Source: Nectonema munidae
Taxonomy: Eukaryota > Nematomorpha > Nectonematoida > Nectonematidae
Length of the DNA: 64,000 bases
Assembly: GCA_030549495.1 (NCBI GenBank)
Contig: JAUIRK010000942.1
Coordinates: 186,001-250,000, forward strand
Direction of reading: 5' to 3'
Position numbers and translations under genes: made by a program. Below, piece by piece: positions 56,301 through 64,000 of this stretch. The notes below the pieces were generated by a model that was not told the DNA's origin, made no database searches, and was given only the letters and a program-made list of their open reading frames with translations. How positions within the stretch are numbered: position 1 is the stretch's first letter; the number at the start of each line of letters is the position of its first letter.

Positions 56301-59300
56301 AAGATGGATCTCGTGATCTGGTATCGCCAATTACCTTCCATTTTCGAATGTGTTTTTGCAGTTATATGTGGAGACAAACAATTATAATAAAAGCGAACAA
56401 CGTAACAGACGTGCTATTGGATTATTTTGATGCCAAGGATGAATAATTCTTGTCAGCTCTCTCACATCTCCAGCAAGATGAGCTACACACAACCTCTTGA
56501 TCTACCTTTCTAATAAGCTTGCAAAAGTATATAAAAATGAAAAAAGGGTGAGGCAAACACTTAACGAGTGAACAACTTTATATATAAAACATGCAAAATG
56601 AATACATCGGTATAAAAATGTTAGAGTACAATAAAAAAAATTCCTATTCCTTCTAAATAATATCAACGATGTGAGTCCCTGACGTTTTTCACATTTAAAG
56701 GTAATTCGTGATAATGAAATTTGAGCGAGTCAATCTAAAAGAACACATTTATTTTTCACCTCCATTAAAATGAATCAGAGATAAAAAAAAACAGAACTTT
56801 TGAGAGAGATAAAAAATTTGTCATACCTTGTTCTTGCAAATTAGGAAGGAAGAAGGAAGAAAAGGCTTCCATTTGAACTTCCTCCAGACAAACGACATCT
56901 GAGTTCAAGCCAACGATTTGCTTGAGGATCGCCTTTTTCCGGTACTCCCAACTCAGGCACCAACCCGGACAGTAAGGGTAGTGTTGACGAGTGGCATACA
57001 TCTCGGACAGCACGTTATAACACATGATGGAGAAGTAGATACTTTGCTCGGGATCGCTCGGTTCATTCAAAGTTATCCATTTTCTTCATTAAAAAACAAA
57101 GATTAAGACACTCAGACCAAAAGCTGTACGGGGAATATCAAATTTAAAATTGAAATGAATCAAAAATTGGGCAGTATGTGAAGAAAACTGAAATGGATGC
57201 ATTTATTTTCTTTAGCCATAACATAAGCTCATATGACTAGCGCTGCTTTACAATTTTGAAATTGTAACTTCCAGTATTTGATTAAATATTTTTAAAATAT
57301 CTGACGACTCTTTTAATTCCTTTTCCCAGCTCTTTTATAATTAATCCTAATTATTTAAAGCTAAACTTTTTTACTTTTCAATGTAGTCGTTGGGCAAAAA
57401 AGTTAACAAAAAATACTGAATTAATTAAGAATGAATAATTAATAACAATTATTTGCCAACTTACATACAAGTTTCAAGACTAGGATTTCTATCTTGCGTT
57501 TTATCTTGGATTAAAAGTTTTCAAACAAATCGATCTAAATGTATTTATTATAATAATAATAATCTTTTTTCCTCAATTTTCTTCTATCTATGCAGGCATC
57601 CCTCAAGACTCAAACTAGTTCATTTTCCTTGTTTTCATTAATGTTTCTAGTACAATTGATAATACTTGCGCGATCTAACTCTTCTGTTTAAATAAAAGCT
57701 CTCATCAGATAATTTTGACATTATCAATGATTGTCTTTCATCGATACATTCTTGGTGTAAAATGAACTGCCTAAAATTAAATAATTGACAAATGTCGATA
57801 CATGCTATTTACTAATTCACAAAGAATTAATACCGTTATTTAGACTGGTATATCACGAATATCCTCTCATGGTCTACACACATCAAAAGCGTGATTACGC
57901 GAATTTCTTGTCTTTACAGTCAATAGTTCTGCTTATTTACCTTTCAAATTACTAGGAAAATTTACTGTAACAGTATTTGAGGTTCTTTCAATCAATGTCT
58001 TTTAGTTAGCTAAATTCTATGTTCACTAAATTTTTTCCTTTCATCATTTTTAACAAAAATACGCATCACTTTAAAAGCATCATGGCATCTTCCAAAGCAA
58101 CACATTTATTACTAACTTTCTGGTTCGTTCTCACAATACGCGGATAAACAACGCCCTTCATATCGAACTGTTAATTCCAAAGTTAAGTTCTGTAAGTTAT
58201 GCTAAGCACATACAAATAGATTGATGAACTTCATCCTTACTTAGATTCTTCATCTCTTTAAATAACTTCAAAAAATATATTCTCTTCAATCTGATTAACT
58301 AAATATCTTCTTTCTTATCCATTGCACTTTTATCTCTTACTACGCATATTTTTATGATTCTTTTTCTCTAAACATAATAAATATGATATATACGCTGCAA
58401 CTATTTTCTATAACTATTTTCAGCGTGTCACATTTTGTATTTTACCTTATATACTATTTTGTAAGCATTTATTTTGTTGAAATGTTGTGCATCTTGCATC
58501 TCGGTGGAGCTACTCTCCCTTTTCTTTTCCACGTCGTTATATCACTCTTCCAACCTTGCCAGCTTACAAAGTCAGCAGAACCTAACGGTGACTTTTGTGT
58601 AGATTGGCTGGAAATACACTCACTCATCGCTGTTGCTACGAAAATGTAACAAAATTCTATACTTTTTCCTGAGAGTATTTACTCGTAGTAGTAGTACTTC
58701 CTCAGCTCATTCATACGAAATTTCATTGATCTCTTTCTGTGTGTGTGCGTAATGAACTGATTGATTACACTGATAATAATTGGATAGTGTAATCAATGGA
58801 CTAACAACAACAACAACTCTTCCACCCTCAAGACCAGCAATTTATTCCTTTTTTAGTGCTTTCTCAAATCTTTTTATATTGTTGTAAATAAATTCTATTG
58901 TATTCTGAATATACTATTGTGTTTTTTAAGGAATTTAAATTGCCAAATAAGTTTTAATTAAATATACAAGTATATGCCTTCAAAGAATTGAAATTACCAA
59001 AGGGTGAAACAGTGATAATAAACAAGTAAATACTTTCAGATTATACAATCTTCTCTTAAAGTTTCAATAAAATTAAAAAATCTTTAAAAAATAAAAGTTA
59101 AATACTCAGAAATTAGTTTTTTTTATTTATATTTCATTCTGAATTTTGAATACTATTTTTTGTTTCTAAAATAAAATTTGAAAAAAATGAGGGAGAAGCA
59201 CTTCGTCGTTTGCTTGAAAGTTATCTCTAGATACGTTCTCTTTGATGAGTGCATTAAAAGAGTTTACACGAGAAAACAACTAGAAACTATAGAGCTGAAA

Positions 59301-60177
59301 AATCGAGATAAAAGCATGAAATTTTATAGGACTTTATGTATTTTGAAAATAGTTTTAAAACAATGGTTCAAATAAATTTCACGTGAAACATAGAAGAGAA
59401 GTACCCTCTGAAATTGTAGCCCGAACCCAAGATTGAAAAGCCATGCTTTAAGAAAGGCATGGATACCGCCTAAGAAAACATCAAAAATTCACGTTATCTA
59501 TCAATTGATGAAATATTTTTTACGCAGAAAAAATAGGATTTTAGGAGTAGTTCTTATATGACGCGCTGCTAAAAATCCCAGATGGCAAATAATGTCGACA
59601 GAGAATAATGCGCCATTTAAATATAATCCTAGCATTCCTTATTATAAATTTGGAAAAGGAATCACCTGTCGGGAAAAGGGCAGGAAGGTGAGAAGGGATT
59701 TTTATCGAGAAGGTAGGAAAGGAGTTTGGCACTACCATCTTTTTCGGAGTATATGGATTGGAACTCTGGGTCCAGCGGATTATTCTTGAGAGAAAATGTT
59801 ATCAATTGATACAGTTTGCCTAGCTCATATGGAATGTGCGCAATGAAGTTGTGGTTGAGGATGAGCTCGCGCAGTGACGTCATTTTGCCGAGTTCTTTGG
59901 GAATCTCGCATATTTTGTTGGAAGAGGCATCCAAATACGTGAGTTTGGAGAGTCGGCATATTTCGGCAGGAATTGACGACAGATTGTTGTCGGAGAGGTA
60001 GAGAGTAGTGAGGTGGGTGTAGTTGAATAACTCACTGCTTAAATTACGTACGCCCCCAGAAATCTCAATTTCACTCCAAAATGATTTTTTTCCTTGAGAA
60101 AGCTCTTCACTCGACATGATGGTGTAGTTGCGCCGAAGATTTGGTGCTTCATACTTTTGCTTCTTCTGCACAATCAT
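44345..60177 (-). CDS. CNOT6: CCR4-NOT deadenylase CNOT6 / twin (five exons)
   Basis: This is a catalytic subunit of the CCR4-NOT complex; it shortens mRNA poly(A) tails with Mg2+ in the cytoplasm. Exons run 60177-59666, 57083-56827, 55045-54749, 49362-49210 and 44886-44345. All junctions are GT..AG and the phases close to 586 residues. The N-terminus (YTIMSSEELSQGKKSFW) and about five leucine-rich repeats, which bind CNOT7/8-type CAF1, lie in exon 1. The endonuclease-exonuclease-phosphatase fold follows: FSIMCYNVL, E239 (LEEV), PKSRAKTM, HVHWDPEFSDVKLV, D419 and N421 (GDFNSLPDSG), GIIDYIF, H561 (PSDH). All catalytic residues are present. The exon 4 donor could instead be 12 bases downstream, also in phase. 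Inserts relative to human are Ser/Lys-rich and in exon 5. The gene is convergent with RIOK2. Confidence 0.93.
45480..46700 (+). repeat. Tandem array A, ~150-bp unit
   Basis: A recurring block TTATACTAAATCGGCCATGC starts at 45571, 45723, 45874, 46027, 46138, 46285, 46432 and 46578, with increasing divergence to the right. Spacing is 146-153 bp except for one unit of 111 bp. Each unit also has TTTGCGGTTTACTTCTA and CTCATTTTTTAC. The leftmost units are the most alike, suggesting recent homogenisation there. Confidence 0.88.
47700..48690 (-). repeat. Tandem array B, ~150-bp unit
   Basis: The block AATGAATATCACCACTGAAT recurs with starts (ATGAAY) at 47730, 47849, 48041, 48194, 48345, 48495 and 48646. 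The last four intervals are 150-153 bp. Units also share GATGAGCTGTCA and TTTTTGACAGGTTTGATTGA. On the minus strand the phrase TATGCTGAATTCA..CATTTTTTAT can be aligned with CATGCTGGTTTCA..CATTTTTTAC of array A, so the two arrays look like diverged inverted copies. Confidence 0.82.
49404..51203 (+). CDS. Reverse transcriptase-RNase H part of the retroelement
   Basis: A long open stretch of about 600 codons. RT blocks in order: ISPCFLVPKANGKTRLVADF, RLDLSDAFYGIRI, FTRLPMGACFSPAILQ, IIVYLDDFLLLAD and LEFLGARLDLG. The RNase H part starts with VHVDASLMALG and has DLELLA, ILSDSMAAI and NPADEPSRR. The beginning of the frame coincides with the AT/GC boundary, so the natural N-terminus may be missing. 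It belongs to the element and not to the host. Family assignment beyond RT-RNase H is tentative. Confidence 0.8.
   Translation: MPPAKTSSSPTQPQLGSWSYPPMPHFGSRPPRDLKHRGILNILRRGYKPKLSSNLPFHSFSRFSKPPVGQRDFLVQQVLPKLVSHGILELARKQRIISPCFLVPKANGKTRLVADFGFTKDLFSTPPIRLTAPYQLRYIPENLNWATRLDLSDAFYGIRIQTAWRNCFCIKLGGRVWQFTRLPMGACFSPAILQNTMRRLVGTFKARLPPSLGLRVKIIVYLDDFLLLADSQDLAGRITSQFTSFLQEECGIRINSDKSILQPTQALEFLGARLDLGNRTMGVPDAKKEALLRALCAFLLAQNCPEVPTKWRQKIMGILNYYAATLPGKFRIISNLYHWEDLASYGQLVQLAFPYVMDTILVPWSLAKSRQLNGEVHVDASLMALGFHTKEGSWCFPLQAPGWNIADLELLAIILAHFTWPSRKILSDSMAAIGAIRKLGSSSWRQGILLLWLEASSDWKDALRSSIEYVKSEDNPADEPSRRQSSAKSHALNIWDCQITLDSKVWRDFFKHILLAFKWITEARMKKFSPTEPVQRNHNAMKIDPIDCPLGAKTTAEDPSHWSRKLGKRTGYAPLLTGEAANCPSNSEPARASAAPPSI
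51197..51204 (+). promoter_or_regulatory. TATA-like box between the two retroelement parts
   Basis: TATATAAG, followed about 25-35 bases later by a pyrimidine-rich start-like region (TTTTTTCTCTCTCACTTCG) and then the gag-like ATG. The arrangement suits a promoter driving the gag-like part. It is read from sequence only. Confidence 0.5.
51266..52052 (+). pseudogene. Gag-like part of the retroelement
   Basis: A Pro/Ser/Ala-rich start contains a short coiled-coil-like stretch (LLSITSQLRRMESRFTALEG). It is followed by a helical domain (ELTKSKDLNIKDEVMLFYL) and a Gly/Arg-rich tail (GPSSRGRGRFRPTTQ) of the kind that binds RNA. This resembles the gag-like ORF1 of DIRS-type elements in character; no direct family match is claimed. 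It looks broken. Confidence 0.5.
52491..54748. other. Rest of CNOT6 intron 3, no gene seen
   Basis: AT-rich intron. CCGCGAAATTAAAGTACTGTACAG near 53753 resembles GCGAAATTAAGCTACTCTACAG near 28329 in RIOK2 intron 3, so a small dispersed repeat is present in both genes. Nothing else is supported. Confidence 0.4.
55378..55450 (+). repeat. hAT-like repeat fragment in CNOT6 intron 2
   Basis: CAGAGGCGCACATCCTTAAA starts at 55369-55371 and is followed by a G run and TTTTTTTTATAATTTTCAAAA, matching 25107-25185 and the terminal region of 29530-31961. The opposite end is not clear; GGATGTGCCCTCC at 56231 is a weak candidate. Confidence 0.5.
57084..59665. other. CNOT6 intron 1, no gene seen
   Basis: AT-rich, with an AAC microsatellite near 58805-58818. 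Short open frames on both strands have no recognisable features. No complete transposon was found, unlike introns 3 and 4. Confidence 0.4.
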
Positions 60178-61490
60178 CTTTCAGTTAGTTAGAAGCCACT
60201 TTCTAAAAACAGGTTTTAAGTCAATTCCTATAATTGGAAAGAAACTACGCTCTGCAAGTCGCTGTTCTTTATTTTACTTTTCCTCCTACAAAGACTTCAT
60301 AGGTTTTTGTGTCAAAGATCCAATATTTCAGAAAAATTATTAAGTTTTGAAGAGATATTCAATAATAGGATTCCTTATATTGGTTTTTTATTCGATCTCT
60401 TCTTGTTATGTAATCATCATACTTATTTAATGAGGAAGGTAAAAAATATTAATTTACACACACCAATAAAGGAACTTGCAAGAATGCTAAGTTATCAAAC
60501 GTATATAAACCCTCTACGATACTACCGATCTTTCTACCATAGTTAAGAAGTCGTGTTTGAGAAAAAGTTGTATAGAAGGGGTTGGCAAAATTTGAAAATA
60601 AATTTCTTATATTCATAATTTTTAAATCATAATAAATAGATTTTGTCATTCTTAGAATTATCAATGTACAGCAGAATCAAGTTGAGTTGTACTTGACGGG
60701 AGAGAAAAAAACTTCGAAACAACCAAAGTTCGAAAATGAGGCCATTTTGTCAATGGGAATACGGGAAAGTTAAAAACACTCTTCACCAAATTAAAGACTG
60801 GTGTTTTTAAAAATGAGACTAATTGTTGTATATTTCCCTTTCTTACTATTATTATCTGAAAATACTAAATATGATTTTCATAGCATCCAAATGTACAACA
60901 TTATTCGAAATTATAAAGACAAAAAAATGAAAAATTGTCGACAATATTAAAATAAAGAAACAAATTTTTTTGATATCAAAGACTTCACATTTTTTCAGAA
61001 GGGTTAGATGAACTTGTTTTGCTTTCTCTTAAGGCATAACAAATTTTATATAAAAAATGTTTTAAAAACATCAGAAAGATAATTTATGACTTTAATTAAG
61101 TAAACGAAGTTTTAATTCCTAGTTCAATTGACTTATCTTAATAAAGTCTCATGGAAGTAGTGTTACAGAGGGTTCGTTTCTAAGAAGGGTAACTTATAAA
61201 AAGTTGGCTATCGATTTGAATAAAATTCAATATTTATAGAGAAATCATTCAATCAATTGCAAGTACAGAATATTTTTTCTTAAAAAATGTCCTTTTTATT
61301 TTTAATAGTTCTAAGCAAACAATAGATCTACTCATAATAAGTATTTATTTGAGTTATTTTAAGACATCTTAATTAATTGATATTTGGAATCAGAATAGGA
61401 TTTTCAACTTCTTGATCAAAACACTAAACACAGCCATTCATCAGATGCATTGTTTTTGCCACTATGATACCTCTCAATCCTCATGATAAA
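60178..61490. other. Upstream of CNOT6, no gene seen
   Basis: Bases immediately before the CNOT6 ATG read AACTAACTGAAAG on the minus strand, so a leader junction at the ATG is possible but weak. No TATA box or clear promoter can be picked out. Confidence 0.35.
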
Positions 61491-61499
61491 AAGAAAAGA

Positions 61500-61535
61500 T
61501 TGGTAGTTTGCCGAGCTCATACGGTCTGTGCACTG
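61500..61535 (-). pseudogene. Short duplicated scrap of CNOT6 exon 1
   Basis: AGTTTGCCGAGCTCATACGG and the next ~10 bases match 59812-59842 in exon 1 with a few changes. On the minus strand it still reads PYELGKL, a leucine-rich-repeat motif of CNOT6. Only about 30-35 bases are alike. Confidence 0.4.
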
Positions 61536-61934
61536 AGAGTGGATCAAATACATATCTTTTATAAGCTAAATACAAATACTCCTATTCCAAAGGTACAAAT
61601 AAAACTCAAGAAATAAGATGAAAAATATGAACACTTTTTTTTTCAAACAAGTTTACACTAAAATCATTTAATTCAATTGTATAGTACGAATTGTCCACAT
61701 GCCCAATTGTTTTGAAGCCGAATTGGCCTGATTCCGAGTCAACAATTCAGCATGAGTATGCAAAGGTCTATAAATGCTCTATCATGCATTTATTGAATTC
61801 ATCTTGATGTCTATTTAATAGTACATGCGGAAATACATCCCGCCACGTTATCGACACGTCTGTGTACGACAGAACCTAAATATAAAAAAATATCAGCAAA
61901 ATCTTGAAAGCTGCATGACGTCCAGAAAAAGTCC

Positions 61935-61979
61935 CATGACTCTTTTAGGGAAGATGACCCGCAGTTTGAGAACCACTGA
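61935..61979. mobile_element. Terminal fragment of a hAT element
   Basis: CGCAGTTTGAGAACCACTG is the inverse of the CAGTGGTTCTCAAACTGCG-type terminus of hAT elements, related to the start of the element at 20811. The other end and the target duplication were not found. Confidence 0.5.
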
Positions 61980-62658
61980 CATAGTCTCTTTTTAGATAAA
62001 AACACTATGAAAAATTCTGTCGATCGAAGGTTCACTCTATCACTAATGATTAAGATTTTATTTTTAATCATTATAATTATATTTTTTAAAAAGTACACAA
62101 TTAAAAACTCTCTATATAGAAGTATTATTATAATACTAATGCCAACAGAAGTCTCCAAAGGAAAAAGATTGCTATAACACTAAAATGCAAAACTTTTCAA
62201 GTTTTTTTTAAAGTATTAGGGTTTTGTTATAAAAAAAGTATCTTAAAATAAAATTTATCATTAAACTCAAAGGGCTTCACAATCAGAAACAAAAAGTTAT
62301 TATATATATTTAATGTCTTGAAGCATTAGGAAAAAAGACATTAGTTTTAATAGAAATTAATTTTTGTATGATATATTATATATTCAAAAAACCTTTGTAA
62401 GATACACACACCGTGAGTCAATTAGTAATTTTCATTTCAATCATGCATCACACTGCTATATACCAATGCAGTGTACTAAAAGATGTCTGGCTTGAAAGTA
62501 GCATTCGACTTTATAATTCGTAGTTGAATACAGGAATACAATTTAGGATTATTAATGAAAATAACTGGAAGTTATTCGTATAACTATATTTAACCTATGT
62601 TGTAATAAATATTAAAATATTCTGAGCAAACAAAAAATCTTTAAGGCAGGCATTGAAA

Positions 62659-62936
62659 CAGAGCCCGCGCTACCTACTAAATTTTGGAGCACAAGCCCCC
62701 CCTCCCAAACTATTTCTCAAGCCCCCCCCCCCCAGCTAATTTTCAAGATCCCTTAAAAAAATTTTCATTACCCTAAAAAAATATGACAAACATCTAGCAT
62801 TCAGGATAATTTCTTTCATGAAAATGTAATACATATAGATATGGCTTCACTTTGAAGCAGATTAATCTGATAGTTCCAAAATTAGCGCCCCAATGAAGCC
62901 CCCCCCCCTTAAAATTTTTGCTTAGCGCGGGCACTG
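62659..62936. mobile_element. hAT-type MITE with perfect target duplication
   Basis: It starts CAGAGCCCGCGCTA and ends TAGCGCGGGCACTG, inverse repeats with one mismatch. CATTGAAA flanks both sides (62651-62658, 62937-62944). Runs of C near 62695, 62723 and 62899 are characteristic of this family. Non-coding. Confidence 0.88.
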
Positions 62937-62944
62937 CATTGAAA

Positions 62945-64000
62945 TATATATTAAAAAAAAGCATCATAAAATTTATTGGCATGAGTCAAAAATCTTAAAC
63001 AATAAAAAAACACTTTTTTGACTAGCATACGTGTAAATAATTTAGTTTTCAGAAAATGTAAAAAAATGCTAAAGCTAAAATAAATTTTGATCGTGAGAGA
63101 AAATAGAAACTAAGCCATTTTAAATTTTACCAAAAATATAGATTTAAAAATTTTCAAAAAATACTCCCCTAAATAATAGTTCAATTTTTTTTGATTTTAA
63201 GGAGCGCAGTAATGATGATACATTCTCCATCTCCATTTGGATTAACTTAATAATGATATGGTAAAGCATGCCTACTTATTTCAATGCACAAAATGCTCTT
63301 ATTTCATCGATGATATTTCCAAGTTTAGAACATTTTTAATTTCAGTAGCATTTCTTTAAATTGGCAAAGTCTCATTGATAAATTATATTAATTATATTTG
63401 CTAGTTAATAGTATAAATCAAATACAATTGACGCTTAGTCATTAGGAATGATGCTTACAAACAAAAAAATAAACCTTTCTAGCAACTAGAAAACCCTATC
63501 AAGAGAGTGAATTTTGTCTGAGAAACACGTTGCTAGTGTAAAAAATCTTCTTTTTAAATTGAAAAAGTACACAAAAACAAAAAAGTCTACTGAGAAATTT
63601 ATTCATCACACCCTGATTAATTGTCCTTAGAGACTGGATATATACCCATCGAACGAAGGAATTTGTAAAAAGAATATCAATTCGGATGTTAGTTGATGTC
63701 ATATTCAGTGGAAAAATTTCAAATGATCTTTTAGCTGGTAGCTAAATTTAGGAATTAACTTGGATTAACTCCCTGAATCCGCATTTAGATAATTTCCAGA
63801 TATGATACACATGAGAAAATATCAGCATACATTGCAAATATGCATGAAACTTTTGTTTTTGAGCTCTAAATGAGGAAAATTGTGCAACTAAATTGTGACA
63901 AAACTACCTGTCTTTTTAGACAAACGAAAAATAAAAAATTCATTTGATTGTACCCTTGTGTAACTACATGCATTGTGTAAAGCTAAAACCAACATTAAAT
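62945..64000. other. No gene seen
   Basis: AT-rich DNA to the window's end; no supported frame, RNA or repeat. Confidence 0.4.

Overview
The window looks like an AT-rich invertebrate nuclear genome. Genes are split by introns with GT..AG borders and AATAAA-type signals, and most of the remaining DNA is transposons. Protein similarity and the mix of piggyBac, hAT, Tigger, LINE and SINE debris suit an arthropod, possibly a parasitic copepod such as a sea louse. That identification is inference. Nothing bacterial is present: no ribosome-binding sites, no operators, no CRISPR array.

Layout. 0-1.03 kb: two repeat families. 3.45-9.8 kb: a piggyBac cluster. One apparently intact element (4150-6497, TTAA on both sides) sits inside an older broken piggyBac on the other strand, followed by a third broken piggyBac. 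11.2-13.3 kb: three intronless host genes head to tail with gaps of 64 and 68 bp: a PTPS-like protein, LRRC57 and ALKBH4. Each downstream ATG is preceded by a splice-acceptor-like site, which suggests a trans-spliced operon. 14-23.7 kb: transposon graveyard (LINE, Tigger, foldback-element arm, SINE, ZBED5-like hAT, inverted MITE pair). 24.15-36.85 kb (+): RIOK2 in seven exons whose phases close to a 441-residue protein; introns 3 and 4 are filled with mobile elements. 39-41.2 kb: a hAT element with a perfect 8-bp target duplication, inserted in an unidentified coding remnant and itself carrying a piggyBac MITE. 42.7-43.4 kb: a decayed series of 21-bp imperfect palindromes. 44.3-60.2 kb (-): CNOT6 (Ccr4/twin deadenylase) in five exons closing to 586 residues. 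Its intron 4 is almost wholly a 3.7 kb TTAA-bounded element made of two tandem arrays with ~150-bp periods. Its intron 3 holds a GC-rich retroelement with RT-RNase H and gag-like parts. 60.2-64 kb: mostly unassigned DNA, a short duplicated CNOT6 fragment and a hAT MITE.

How the genes relate. RIOK2 (late 40S subunit maturation) and CNOT6 (mRNA deadenylation) lie tail to tail and are ordinary housekeeping genes. The three-gene cluster mixes pterin metabolism, a leucine-rich-repeat protein and a 2-oxoglutarate dioxygenase, with no evident shared pathway. That is typical of invertebrate operons, where co-transcription need not mean shared function.

The most promising leads are the candidate operon, the TTAA-bounded satellite/foldback element, the 20-bp palindrome placed 14 bp inside the ends of two different piggyBac-type elements, the PTPS homologue with its catalytic His replaced by Asp, and the base composition and part order of the retroelement in CNOT6 intron 3.
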